Assembly (NCBI GenBank): GCA_017552715.1
Contig: JAFZOW010000121.1
Location: 1-64,000, forward strand
Length of the DNA: 64,000 nt
From: Lachnospiraceae bacterium
GTDB taxonomy: Bacteria; Bacillota; Clostridia; Lachnospirales; Lachnospiraceae
Direction: 5' to 3'
The notes below the pieces were generated by a model. That model saw only the letters and a program-made list of their open reading frames with translations, made no database searches and was not told where the DNA came from. Both the position numbers and the translations under genes were made by a program. Shown one piece after another: positions 53,070 through 61,925 of the stretch. Within the stretch, counting starts at the first letter, position 1, and every line of letters starts with the position of its first letter.

Positions 53070-53534
53070 TTATTCACCCGCCTTTTTATCTGCTTCCTGA
53101 CGCGCCTTCAGCAGGTCGTAGATATAATATTTCACATCATACTCATCCTCCAGGATCACCTGTACGGCCTTACGGCTGTCCACATTGATGATCATGGGCG
53201 CCTTCAGGTTCACGCTCATCTTCTTAAGGTCACTGGGAACCGTAATGGTAACCAGAACCAGGGGTTCCTCACATTCGCCGATTGTTTTCAGCTGATCATC
53301 ATCCACACTCGGATTATAATCTTCTTTTGCCACCAGGGGATCCACCACCGGCATAGCAAAATTAGGCTCCTGCACGCTCTGCATCCAGCGTATGCCCGGC
53401 TGATTCTCCTTCTCCGAATCATGGATCAGTGCAAAATCCTGCAGCTCCGGGAAACCTACGATCCCGTTAGGGAAGTGGATCAGCTTTTCATCATCAATCG
53501 TAACCTCACCGAAAATCCTTGTTTTGATAACCAT
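53070..53534 (-). CDS. fliW: Flagellar assembly factor FliW
   Basis: The 154-residue protein binds either CsrA or free flagellin and so senses flagellin levels. [20 protein letters not shown] (about 20-39) and [20 protein letters not shown] are typical. It is coupled to csrA, and the flagellin leader here carries matching CsrA sites. It has a separate SigA promoter overlapping the flgL stop codon. Confidence 0.96.
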   Translation of the reverse strand: MVIKTRIFGEVTIDDEKLIHFPNGIVGFPELQDFALIHDSEKENQPGIRWMQSVQEPNFAMPVVDPLVAKEDYNPSVDDDQLKTIGECEEPLVLVTITVPSDLKKMSVNLKAPMIINVDSRKAVQVILEDEYDVKYYIYDLLKARQEADKKAGE

Positions 53535-53592
53535 TTTCTTCTCTCCTTTTCCCTTTAGTCCCCGTTTCCGGGGCGAAATACCTACATGTTAT

Positions 53593-53621
53593 ATTATAAC
53601 GCACTTTCAAGTGCATTACAA
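53593..53621 (-). promoter_or_regulatory. SigA promoter of fliW-csrA overlapping the flgL stop
   Basis: On the minus strand TTGTAA (53616-53621) and a perfect TATAAT (53593-53598) are 17 bases apart. The spacer holds the palindrome GCACTT-TC-AAGTGC (53601-53614). Downstream, the leader has a CCCCG-GAAA-CGGGG hairpin. Confidence 0.7.
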
Positions 53622-55190
53622 GTAATTTAGGAGAGTGGTCTGTATCATCTTCCCCGTAGCCATCAGGGCAGCTTCGTAGGAAACTTCGGCGCTGGAAAGC
53701 TGTACCGCCACCTCAGTGGCATCCGCATCTTCATTGTTGCTCTGCAAGGTCTTGAAGGTTGTCTGCTGCTCATTCAGGCGGTTCTCTGCCAGGCTTACCC
53801 GCTTGTCACGGTTCCCGCACTGGGTCACTGCTTCGTTTGCATCGTCCAGATAGCTCTGGGTCTTCGTGATATACTTGCTGAAGGTCTTCTGCAGCTTATC
53901 TTTCAGGTAGGTCTCTGCCTTCTGGGCTGCAGCAAGGTCCTTTTCCACAAAGTCCTGATCATAATTGGCATCCTCTGCCATCTCTTTGAACTTCTTCACC
54001 GCCTTCTCGGCCTTGGTCACTTCCTCCGCCAGATTGATGATCTCGTCCACATCCCGGCCGATGGCATGTTTGTACACATCCGAAGCATAGCTGTTCACCT
54101 GCACGCTCTGGTCAAAACCCACCTGATACTCGATGCGCTGATCCGGACTCTTGGCCAGGTTAAAGCGGTAATCGGGATTGTATTCGATCTGAAGGAGTTT
54201 TGTCGGGTCGGAGGGATCCGGTGTCCCTTTCTCATTATCTGCTTTGCAGTAAAAATAATGCTCCGGCCGCAGATCCGTGCCCTGCCAGCTGCTCTTCTTA
54301 TACTCCAGGTTCAGGTTCTTTGATGCTTCCGGCAGATTGTTAATGGCATCGTATACATCCTTGCTCATCACCAGTTCTCCGGTGGAAGGGATCAGATAAC
54401 ACAGCCCCTCTGCATCCTCGGCCGCAACCGCCTTATAGGCTGCATCAGCATCCGTCATGATGATGGCCTGGGCCGGCACGCCCGTTGCCTGCACCTTAGC
54501 ATCCGGGTTGTCTTCTTCCGGCCGGGCAAAAAGATCCACCTTATCCCCGTCTTTTCCGTCCAGGGAATCATAGGCCAGACGGAAACGGTAGTAGCTCAGG
54601 TTGCTGATATCGGTCTCGGCGATGGTATTTGCAGTATAGTTTGCCTCGGTGATCTTATAGAGATTTGCCGTATCCACATAGCTCATCTGCTCGCAGTCAT
54701 CAAAGCTGAAGGTCTCGGTGATCTCGTAGGCGCGGGTCGTATCCTTGCCAAAAGAAAGGGAAGTGTCCGTGCGGTATCCCGTAAAGATATAGCGCCCGGC
54801 ATAATCCGCATCACCGGTCTTATAGATCTCGTCCCGCAGGGCCTTCAGACTGTCTATGACTTTTTCCCGGTCAGAAGTGGTCAGATGATCGGAGGCTCCT
54901 CGCTCACATTCGGTCACGGTATTCTTGATCACGTCGATCGTAGTCTTTAAGGAGGTCTCAGTCAGGGACAGCCACGCCTGGGCATCGGGAACGTTCTTCT
55001 GGAAATACTGGTTCACCTGGCTCACATCGCTGCGCAGGCGAAGGGCGCGTATCGCCACAACAGGATCGTCACTGGGCTTCATGATCTTTTTCCCGGTGGC
55101 GATCTGATTGTTCAGGTCATCCTGCAGGACCTTATTCCTGTTGATATTGGACAGCGCATTATTCTGCATTACCTTATTCGTGATACGCAT
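53616..55190 (-). CDS. flgL: Flagellar hook-filament junction protein FlgL
   Basis: The 524-residue HAP3 joins the hook and filament. The N-terminal MRITNKVMQNNALSNINRNK and KIMKPSDDPVVAIRALRLRS are flagellin-like D0/D1 motifs. The C-terminus (SYEAALMATGKMIQTTLLNY) is standard. It is much longer than the usual 300 residues because of an insert of over 200 residues (about 150-400). A repeat element separates it from flgK. Confidence 0.95.
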   Translation of the reverse strand: MRITNKVMQNNALSNINRNKVLQDDLNNQIATGKKIMKPSDDPVVAIRALRLRSDVSQVNQYFQKNVPDAQAWLSLTETSLKTTIDVIKNTVTECERGASDHLTTSDREKVIDSLKALRDEIYKTGDADYAGRYIFTGYRTDTSLSFGKDTTRAYEITETFSFDDCEQMSYVDTANLYKITEANYTANTIAETDISNLSYYRFRLAYDSLDGKDGDKVDLFARPEEDNPDAKVQATGVPAQAIIMTDADAAYKAVAAEDAEGLCYLIPSTGELVMSKDVYDAINNLPEASKNLNLEYKKSSWQGTDLRPEHYFYCKADNEKGTPDPSDPTKLLQIEYNPDYRFNLAKSPDQRIEYQVGFDQSVQVNSYASDVYKHAIGRDVDEIINLAEEVTKAEKAVKKFKEMAEDANYDQDFVEKDLAAAQKAETYLKDKLQKTFSKYITKTQSYLDDANEAVTQCGNRDKRVSLAENRLNEQQTTFKTLQSNNEDADATEVAVQLSSAEVSYEAALMATGKMIQTTLLNYL

Positions 55191-55244
55191 ATCTCTCCTC
55201 CTTTATCACCTACGCTCTGATCCTGCCAATCGGAAACATTTACC

Positions 55245-55379
55245 TGCGAGTGAAGCATGTATTCGGCGCGAAGAACGTATTTCGCCGTCGGTGCTTGGCG
55301 AGGTTTTTTCGAGCTTAGCACCGCTACGAGCGAAATCCGAGCGAGAGCGTGTCGTAGCGCGAATACATGTTCACTCGCA
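55245..55379. repeat. Cloverleaf-like palindromic repeat element between flgK and flgL
   Basis: An imperfect outer stem joins TGCGAGTGAAGCATGTATTC (55245 onward) to its counterpart ending at 55379. Inside are three further hairpins: CGGCG/CGCCG (55264-55287), GGTGCT/AGCACC (55290-55322) and GCTACGA/TCGTAGC (55323-55358). It abuts the flgK stop codon. The form is that of a REP/MITE-like dispersed element; similar sequences are common in Lachnospiraceae as far as I recall. Only one copy is in this window. Confidence 0.7.
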
Positions 55380-55381
55380 TA

Positions 55382-57547
55382 TTAAACTCCCGTCTGCAGG
55401 ATCAGGCGGTCGTAAACCTCCGTCAGGGTCTGTATCATCTTGGAAGCCATGTTGTACTGCTGCTGGAACTTCGTCAGGTTCACAGCCTCTTCATCATTAT
55501 CCACACCGCTGATGGAAAGCCTCTGGTTGCCGATGGTCTTCTGCATATAAGTATAGTTTTCTTCAAACTTCCCGGCCCGCTGGGAATTCAGTGCCACATC
55601 CCCCAGCACCGTCACCAGATACTGGTCCGCACTGCAGCCGCGGAAGCTCATCATGGTATCGTCGGTCTTGAGCTGTATGAGCTTCTTTACGATATCGTTC
55701 TTTTCCACGCCGTCACTGACATTGGTGGCCTCGTAGCGGGTCGCCAGCAGATCCGCATCCGTAATAAGCTCCTCCGCAACACGGAAATTGCCGGCAGTCA
55801 GCATATAATAGGCATCACTCTGTGCCGTGAGGCCTTTCGTGTTATCCAGGGTGATAGTCTTTGTCCCCGGGGTTCCGTCCTTGGCCGTAAAGTCCACCGT
55901 AAGGGAAGTGCCGCTCACGGCATTCACCGTATATTCGATGCCATCTTCATCCGTCAGCTTCGTTCCCACGCCAATGCTGCGGGTAAGCTTTCCGTCCTTA
56001 TCCATCTTCGTGGTCATACCCGTGGGATCACTGATATCGTACCATTCCCCTCCGCTGCCGAAGACCCGGTCCGTTTTGACCAGATTCAGCTCGGTACCGT
56101 CCACCGTATGGGTACCGGTATACAGGTTATGCCCCGCTGTGCCGTCTGCCAGAGTCCCGCTCTGCAGGATGTCATTGGCTGCGGAAGAATAAAGGCGCAC
56201 CCACTCATTCATCTGGGACAGATAATAGGGAATACCCTGATATGCAATGCTCTCCCCTACAGAGGCATTGGTCACCGTCTGGTCGGGATCGGAGCAGATC
56301 TCCGCCACCAGCAGACTCCCATCACGCCCCTTGTTCTTTTCATCATCCAGGGTGAAGGTAAAGGTAGCCGTACTGTCCCCTTCTTTATATTCGTACTCCC
56401 ATTCCGTAAAATACAGGTTACGGCTGCTGATCTGGATGATACCGCCGTCCATGGAAAGGTTCAGCTTGTTCAGGTCCTTTAAATAATCCGCGCTCACGGT
56501 AAGGCTCACACAGCGGTTTCCGTCAGCCCCGGTAGTCACTCCCGTAACTCTTCCAGCAAAGCCCTCGCCGTTATTGCCGTCGCGCATCTGCATCAGTCCC
56601 GCCAGCTTACCGGAGGCGTCGCCGCCGAAGATCTCCAGGGCATCGCCCTTTTTCCGGTAATCATCCGCCGTCCAGTCGCTCTCGTAACCGGTAAAATAAA
56701 TATCATACAGGCCGTCGATATCCGTCTGGTTCGTTTTCACGTTCAGTTCCCTGGTCACACAGGTCAGGGTCTGGTAGCTGTTCCCGTCCACCAGCTGATG
56801 ACCGCAGATCTTTACCATATAACGGGTGCCGCCGGTATCCCGGTCCACATTGGTATAATCGATGACCGCCTGTTCCTCGGTCTCCACCGTCACCAGTTCG
56901 GACAGCTCGTCCACCAGCAGATCCCGCTGATCCCTCAGCTCATTGGCCACCAGGCCGCTGTTCATCTCGATCACGTTGATCTGTTTGTTCAGGGAAGCCA
57001 GCTCCTGGGCGATGGAATTGATCCGGTCCACATTGACCTTGATCTCCTGGTTCACATCATCCTGAAGCTTGCGCATATTTGTATAGGTATCGCTGAAATA
57101 AGTAGTAAGATTCCCGGCCTGGCCGATCATCTGCTGCCGGTATTTCGTATCATCGGGATTCTTGGCCAGTTCTTCCAGGGAATCGGAATATTCATTGAAG
57201 ATGGTGGTGAAGCCTTTGATGGTCTTGTCGTCCTTATAGTAGTCCTCGATGCAGGACATATAGTACTTCTTCACTTCGTACTCTCCCAGTTTGGACTGGT
57301 TGAGCCAGTATTTCTGATCGTAGAAATTATCCCGGATCCGCTCGATGGCCAGGGTTTCCACACCGGCCCCTACACAGCCGTATGTGGTAAAGGAACGTAT
57401 GGCATCCGCCGCCTGCGTGCTCACCTGCTGCCGGCTGTAGCCCTTGGTCTCCACATTGGCGATATTATTGGCCGTGGTGTTCAGCGCAGCATTTGCCGCC
57501 TGCAGACCCGTATACGCGGTATTTAATCCCAGGAAAGTAGAAGACAT
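55382..57547 (-). CDS. flgK: Flagellar hook-associated protein FlgK (second copy)
   Basis: The 721-residue HAP1 starts after GAGGTG at the ATG at 57547. STFLGLNTAYTGLQAANAAL then NIANVETKGYSRQQV is the rod/hook-family N-terminus. The C-terminus EEAVNLTKFQQQYNMASKMI plus TLTEVYDRLIL is typical of FlgK. It has its own SigD promoter, unlike its upstream paralogue, which depends on the flgM unit. The last 30 residues match the fully canonical FlgK, so this may be the main one. Confidence 0.95.
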   Translation of the reverse strand: MSSTFLGLNTAYTGLQAANAALNTTANNIANVETKGYSRQQVSTQAADAIRSFTTYGCVGAGVETLAIERIRDNFYDQKYWLNQSKLGEYEVKKYYMSCIEDYYKDDKTIKGFTTIFNEYSDSLEELAKNPDDTKYRQQMIGQAGNLTTYFSDTYTNMRKLQDDVNQEIKVNVDRINSIAQELASLNKQINVIEMNSGLVANELRDQRDLLVDELSELVTVETEEQAVIDYTNVDRDTGGTRYMVKICGHQLVDGNSYQTLTCVTRELNVKTNQTDIDGLYDIYFTGYESDWTADDYRKKGDALEIFGGDASGKLAGLMQMRDGNNGEGFAGRVTGVTTGADGNRCVSLTVSADYLKDLNKLNLSMDGGIIQISSRNLYFTEWEYEYKEGDSTATFTFTLDDEKNKGRDGSLLVAEICSDPDQTVTNASVGESIAYQGIPYYLSQMNEWVRLYSSAANDILQSGTLADGTAGHNLYTGTHTVDGTELNLVKTDRVFGSGGEWYDISDPTGMTTKMDKDGKLTRSIGVGTKLTDEDGIEYTVNAVSGTSLTVDFTAKDGTPGTKTITLDNTKGLTAQSDAYYMLTAGNFRVAEELITDADLLATRYEATNVSDGVEKNDIVKKLIQLKTDDTMMSFRGCSADQYLVTVLGDVALNSQRAGKFEENYTYMQKTIGNQRLSISGVDNDEEAVNLTKFQQQYNMASKMIQTLTEVYDRLILQTGV

Positions 57548-57586
57548 AGACACCTCACAAAATCTATAAAAACATCGCTACATTTT

Positions 57587-57614
57587 TTATCGGCTATATC
57601 TGTAAAACCCTTTA
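57587..57614 (-). promoter_or_regulatory. SigD promoter of the second flgK
   Basis: On the minus strand TAAA (57611-57614) and a perfect GCCGATAA (57587-57594) are 16 bases apart, about 40 bases upstream of the start codon. Confidence 0.8.
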
Positions 57615-57636
57615 GTATACCGTTAAGTACTTTACG

Positions 57637-59703
57637 TCAGCTGCCAAGCGTATTGATCAGATGCTCTATACATTCATCTATTACATTGATAAATCTGCTC
57701 GATGCGTTATAGGCGTTCTGATACTTGATCATATTGGACAGCTCTTCATCCGTGGCCACACCGATGGAGCCCTGGCGGTTGGCCTCTATGGCATCCACCG
57801 TAAGATCCTGATTCTCCTTCAGATTCTTGTATACATTACCCGAATTGGCGATCTGGGCTACGAAGTTCGCATAATACTTCTGCAGGGAAGTGGGATTCGT
57901 CAGTGTCGGGTTCAGCACATACTTGGCGTCGGTGAAAGCATCCCGCAAGGCCTCTGCCGTTGCCCGGTCCTCACTGCCGTCCGGCAGCCGCAGCCCGATA
58001 TGGGTAGGATACTGCAGCAGGTCGGCACTCACCACCAGATTGGAAGTTGTGAACCAGGTGGAGCTGTTGGTGGGATCCTCCCCCTTCATGCTCAGGTACG
58101 AACCATCGGCAGCTTTATAATACTCATCCGTGCTGATACGCTCAAAGATCTGGACAGGACGGCCGTTCACGTCCCGCATATAACCCATGGCTTTGTTCAG
58201 CTCGTTATCCCGGCCGATCATGGGCGTCAGGGCTTTGTCTACTTCAGTGATCAGCTTATCCAGCTGGGTCCGGCCTTCATCCGTCATGATGTGGTCACGT
58301 ATGCTTCCCAGCTTATCCTTTACAGCCTTCACATCCGCTTCCGTCAGCACCTTTGCGCTGCCGTCGGCATTCCGGATCAGATCCAGCACCTCCTCACGGA
58401 AGGCCGTGCTGTCGGCTTCATTAGCCGCATCGGTATTCTTATTGGGATTAACAAAGAGCCAGCGGTTGGAATAGGCCTGATCCGTTGTATTATAGACATA
58501 ATACTTGTCATAATCCTCCAAAAGCCCGTCCAGACGTTCCACGCCGGTCATGGTAACATTCTTCAGTGTGTCATTTACCGCATTGGTCAGATTATGTACC
58601 AGCCCGTCAAACTCGGCCATAAGGTTCATGATCACGGAATCGGACACCGTTGCATAACTTTCCTTGCTCTCCAGATCCCGATAGTTCCCCCGGTGAGTCC
58701 CCCTGGCCAGAAGCAGGCCTTTCAGTTCTCCAACATCCGTATCCAGCTTGGAAGATATGGGCAGCTCCCAGTTAAAGACCGCGCCGGTGGCCGTGGTATC
58801 GGACAGGGGATTGTTCCGCACGGTATCCTGCACATACTTGCTGGGATAGCCGTTTTCATCCCGGCTCAGCACTGTGGCGGAATCTTTCCAGAATACATTA
58901 TAAAAACCGGGTTCTCCCACCCGTTCGTCATCCTCGGCCTGATAGCCCATCTCGCTCACGCCGTTCATCATCACAAAGTCGTGACCTTCGATCTTTACCA
59001 GCACATTTCCGAAGAAATCCTCCTGGTAGCTGATGTTGGCCATCGCTCCCAGCTTATCCAGTGCCAGATTGCGCTGATCGTAAAGGTCATTGGGATTCTC
59101 GATGCCGCCGGTAGCGATATTGCGGATCTTTTTATTCAGTTCATATATCTCATAACCCAGACTGTTGATCTCGTCCACACAGCCCTTGATACGCTCGTTC
59201 AGTTTGTCCTGATACGCCGACAGATCCTTGTAGCAGTTCTGGGCTGCTTCCACAAAGGACTGGGCATACTGGATCACCATGGACTGGTTCACCTCGCTGC
59301 AGGGCTCCTTGGCCAGCTCGGAAACGGCGTACCAGAGGTTCTCCATGGATTGCTCAAAAGTAGGCCCGTCCATTTCTCCGAAAATATCCTGTACTTCCTC
59401 GATAGCCGCCCAGGAAGCATCATAAAAGCCCTGGCGACCCGCCTGGTTACGATAGGAAGCGTCCACGAAGCGGTCCCGCACCTGGCGCACTTCACTGATA
59501 TACACCCCCAGGCCGGTCTGTTTCAGGCCTATGCCCGTGGCCGTATTGGAAAGCTTGTTATATTCCCTTGTACCGTAGGATACCTGTTGTCTGGTATAGC
59601 CTTCGGTATCTGTATTGGTCACATTGTGGGCCACCACATTCAGCGATTCCTGCCCGCTCTGTAAACCGCTCACCCCCAGATATAAGCTTCCGAATAAACC
59701 CAT
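57637..59703 (-). CDS. flgK: Flagellar hook-associated protein FlgK (first copy)
   Basis: This is a 688-residue HAP1. MGLFGSLYLGVSGLQSGQES then NVTNTDTEGYTRQQVSYGTR is the N-terminal rod/hook motif. The C-terminus SNMIKYQNAYNASSRFINVI followed by DECIEHLINTLG is typical. It begins after flgN and resembles the next gene in architecture but diverges in the middle. Tandem flgK paralogues are seen in some Lachnospiraceae; whether each has a distinct place in the junction is unknown. Confidence 0.95.
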   Translation of the reverse strand: MGLFGSLYLGVSGLQSGQESLNVVAHNVTNTDTEGYTRQQVSYGTREYNKLSNTATGIGLKQTGLGVYISEVRQVRDRFVDASYRNQAGRQGFYDASWAAIEEVQDIFGEMDGPTFEQSMENLWYAVSELAKEPCSEVNQSMVIQYAQSFVEAAQNCYKDLSAYQDKLNERIKGCVDEINSLGYEIYELNKKIRNIATGGIENPNDLYDQRNLALDKLGAMANISYQEDFFGNVLVKIEGHDFVMMNGVSEMGYQAEDDERVGEPGFYNVFWKDSATVLSRDENGYPSKYVQDTVRNNPLSDTTATGAVFNWELPISSKLDTDVGELKGLLLARGTHRGNYRDLESKESYATVSDSVIMNLMAEFDGLVHNLTNAVNDTLKNVTMTGVERLDGLLEDYDKYYVYNTTDQAYSNRWLFVNPNKNTDAANEADSTAFREEVLDLIRNADGSAKVLTEADVKAVKDKLGSIRDHIMTDEGRTQLDKLITEVDKALTPMIGRDNELNKAMGYMRDVNGRPVQIFERISTDEYYKAADGSYLSMKGEDPTNSSTWFTTSNLVVSADLLQYPTHIGLRLPDGSEDRATAEALRDAFTDAKYVLNPTLTNPTSLQKYYANFVAQIANSGNVYKNLKENQDLTVDAIEANRQGSIGVATDEELSNMIKYQNAYNASSRFINVIDECIEHLINTLGS

Positions 59704-59718
59704 TCCTTCGATCCTCTT

Positions 59719-60237
59719 CTACTGTTTTGCGTCAAAACGCTTGGTCCCGCTGCCCATGATGGCCCCACTGGACATTGCGCTACTATTATAATCGGCTGTT
59801 TCCGGCGCAGTCTTTAGGGATTGCAGCAGATTCATCTCGAACTGGACCATCTCCAGGGAGCTCTGCAAAAGCTCCCGGTTCTGCTCATTTACCCGCTTTA
59901 TATCCGCCATGGTCTTTTTCAGTGTATCATGCAGTGTCGTAAGCCGCTCACGTTCCACCGGCCGTTTTTCCATCATAACGATGAGATCCGTGAGCTTCAG
60001 CTCGTCTGCCCCCCGGTTCGTCACATCGGCGATATCCTTCATGGTCTGGATCCGCTGCTTTTCCAGCTTCCGTATCCCTCCTACGATCTCTTCCTCTTCG
60101 GTCGTGATCCGGTTTAGGGACTCCAGATCCCCCTTTATGATCACAGGAGTCTTTTCTTCCGAAAGGCTGATAAGCTTCTGATATTCCCTGTTCTCTGCCT
60201 CCAGCACTTCTATGATGCTGTCCATCAGACTGGCCAT
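59719..60237 (-). CDS. flgN: Flagellar chaperone FlgN
   Basis: The 172-residue helical chaperone for FlgK and FlgL has the characteristic early LEAENREYQKLISLSEEKTP and ITTEEEEIVGGIRKLEKQR blocks. The C-terminal third is low-complexity. It begins after AAAGGAGG and ends 15 bases before flgK, its client. Confidence 0.9.
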   Translation of the reverse strand: MASLMDSIIEVLEAENREYQKLISLSEEKTPVIIKGDLESLNRITTEEEEIVGGIRKLEKQRIQTMKDIADVTNRGADELKLTDLIVMMEKRPVERERLTTLHDTLKKTMADIKRVNEQNRELLQSSLEMVQFEMNLLQSLKTAPETADYNSSAMSSGAIMGSGTKRFDAKQ

Positions 60238-60277
60238 CTGCGGTCCTCCTTTTTACGTATTGAAATACCACAAAGGC

Positions 60278-60302
60278 GCCTGTAAAGCTTCCCTTTACAG
60301 GC
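60278..60302 (-). promoter_or_regulatory. Hairpin between flgM and flgN
   Basis: GCCTGTAAAG (60278-60287) and CTTTACAGGC (60293-60302) form a perfect 10-bp stem with a five-base loop. The minus strand continues with only a short T run (CGCCTTTGTGG), so it is at best a weak terminator that could reduce expression of flgN and flgK relative to flgM. Confidence 0.5.
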
Positions 60303-60331
60303 ACCATCCTTGTGTCCTTGTAATACTGTGT

Positions 60332-60613
60332 TCAGAACGCTGTCTGAGCGTACTTTTCCAGGATCTTATCGGCGAAGTCTTCGGAGCTGACGTCGTAGGT
60401 TCCGTTCTGATACTTCGCTTTAAGCTCAGCTATCCTGTCTTCCCTGACATCCGCCGCTGCTGATACCGCCTGTTTCGCCACCTGCAGATCACGTCCTGCC
60501 CCGGAGATATGCAGCTTGTCTCTGAAATCCGGCACGGAAGTCTTTTCGTTCTTTGCCGCAGGTTTTGATACGTTATAAAGATTCTGGATCTGCGAATATG
60601 CTTCTATCCTCAT
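60332..60613 (-). CDS. flgM: Anti-sigma-28 factor FlgM
   Basis: The 93-residue protein starts MRIEAYSQIQNLYNVSKPAA after a perfect AAAGGAGG. The C-terminal RIAELKAKYQNGTYDVSSED followed by FADKILE is the sigma-28 binding and FlgM signature. A longer reading from 60718 lacks a ribosome site and would overlap the promoter. It heads the late flagellar unit and is itself transcribed from a SigD promoter, giving negative feedback. Confidence 0.93.
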   Translation of the reverse strand: MRIEAYSQIQNLYNVSKPAAKNEKTSVPDFRDKLHISGAGRDLQVAKQAVSAAADVREDRIAELKAKYQNGTYDVSSEDFADKILEKYAQTAF

Positions 60614-60657
60614 ATCGCTCTCCACCTCCTTTGCTGCCTTTCTTACTTCTGCATATT

Positions 60658-60684
60658 GTATCGACATTTCCGGATAAGACTTTA
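60658..60684 (-). promoter_or_regulatory. SigD promoter of flgM
   Basis: On the minus strand TAAA (60681-60684) and GTCGATAC (60658-60665) are exactly 15 bases apart, close to the sigma-28 consensus and about 45 bases before the flgM start. Confidence 0.75.
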
Positions 60685-60722
60685 GCCCTCGTTTAAAAAA
60701 ATTTCCTTTTTTCTTCATCTTA

Positions 60723-60731
60723 TGCTAAAAT
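60723..60731 (+). promoter_or_regulatory. Extended -10 promoter giving a possibly leaderless mRNA
   Basis: TGCTAAAAT (60723-60731) is an extended -10 element, and the ATG of the next gene is at 60738, where transcription should begin. No good -35 box is seen and no ribosome site precedes the ATG. Confidence 0.4.
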
Positions 60732-60737
60732 AGCCCC

Positions 60738-61922
60738 ATGGAGATACTGATCTACCGATACAATTCCATCTGTGAGCCCGATGTGATCAGCTGTTTTCAG
60801 AAGATGGGGCTTGACGTGATCGAAGAGACCACACAGATCAGCCGCAAGGATACCACCGCCTCCGAAACCGTGGATGCCGTGGGCCGGCTGCTTCAGGAAC
60901 ATCGTTTTCTCTTCGTATTTTCCATCAATTTCTTCCCGGCTCTCTCGGAAGTATGCAGGATATTCAAGGTCCCTTATGTCTGTTGGACCGTGGATGTACC
61001 TGTGCAGGAGCTTTTCTCTCCTTCGCTTTCCAATGACTGTAACCGCATCTTCATGTTCGACCGCAGCCAGTATGAATATTTCAAAGACCGCAACCCCGGC
61101 CATATCTTTCATCTCCCCCTGGCCACCAATACGCAGCGCTGGGATTCCGTGATCGGCTCCGCCGGAAGCACACTTTCGAAATATGCCGCCGATATCTCTT
61201 TTATCGGCTCATTATATAAAGAAAAGAATCCTTATCCGAAGATCAACGGCATGAACGAGTATGTCAAAGGCTATCTGGATGGCCTCATGGAAGCCCAGAT
61301 GCAGCTCTGGGGCGTCAACTTTCTCGAATCCATGCTCAATGAAGCGGTCCTTGCGGATTTTGACCGCTGTGTTCCTGATATGCATACGCAACTAAACGAG
61401 GGGAATACCGCAGCGCAGAAATACCTGATCGCCCATTCCTTCCTGGGATCCCAGATCGCGGTTACGGAACGGGAGCGCTATCTGAGTGCTGTCTCGGAGC
61501 ATTTCCCGTTAGAACTGTATACCTTAAGCGATGCTTCAGCCCTTCCAAAGGCTCATGTTCATCCGAAGGGGGCCAAAACCCTTACGGAAATGCCCCTGAT
61601 CTTTAACCAAAGCCGTATCAATCTCAATATCACCATACGCCCCATTGCCAGCGGTCTTTCGCTCCGGCTCTTTGATGTGTGCGGCTGCGGCGGTTTCCTG
61701 CTCACCAACTGGCAGGAGGAACTGCCCGAACTCTATGAACCCGGAACCGAGGTTGAGACCTTTTCTTCTATCGAGGAAATGCTGGATAAGGCGGATTACT
61801 ACCTCGAAAACGAAGAGGAACGCAAAAAAATAGCCCTGGCCGGCTACGAGCGCACCAGGGCGGAACATACTTATGAAAAACGCATCGCGCAGATGATCTC
61901 GGTCATCAACGATACGCTCTGA
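60738..61922 (+). CDS. CgeB-type glycosyltransferase (DUF3880 + Glyco_trans_1_2)
   Basis: The 394-residue GT-B protein is on the plus strand. FVFSINFFPALSEVCRIFKV and VCWTVDVPVQELF mark the DUF3880-like half. INLNITIRPIASGLSLRLFD followed by VCGCGGFLLTNWQEELPELY is the CgeB donor-site motif. It is a close relative of the protein at 31558-32730 (same block order, same HTY-K-I-M ending). It is divergent from flgM and convergent with the DUF6492-like gene, with only three bases between stops. No ribosome site precedes the ATG. Confidence 0.85.
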   Translation: MEILIYRYNSICEPDVISCFQKMGLDVIEETTQISRKDTTASETVDAVGRLLQEHRFLFVFSINFFPALSEVCRIFKVPYVCWTVDVPVQELFSPSLSNDCNRIFMFDRSQYEYFKDRNPGHIFHLPLATNTQRWDSVIGSAGSTLSKYAADISFIGSLYKEKNPYPKINGMNEYVKGYLDGLMEAQMQLWGVNFLESMLNEAVLADFDRCVPDMHTQLNEGNTAAQKYLIAHSFLGSQIAVTERERYLSAVSEHFPLELYTLSDASALPKAHVHPKGAKTLTEMPLIFNQSRINLNITIRPIASGLSLRLFDVCGCGGFLLTNWQEELPELYEPGTEVETFSSIEEMLDKADYYLENEEERKKIALAGYERTRAEHTYEKRIAQMISVINDTL

Positions 61923-61925
61923 TCT

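Noticed and set aside
57661..59664. Plus-strand open frame of 667 codons
   Set aside because: It is antisense to flgK and has the composition of a reverse-frame shadow, with no ribosome site or domain.
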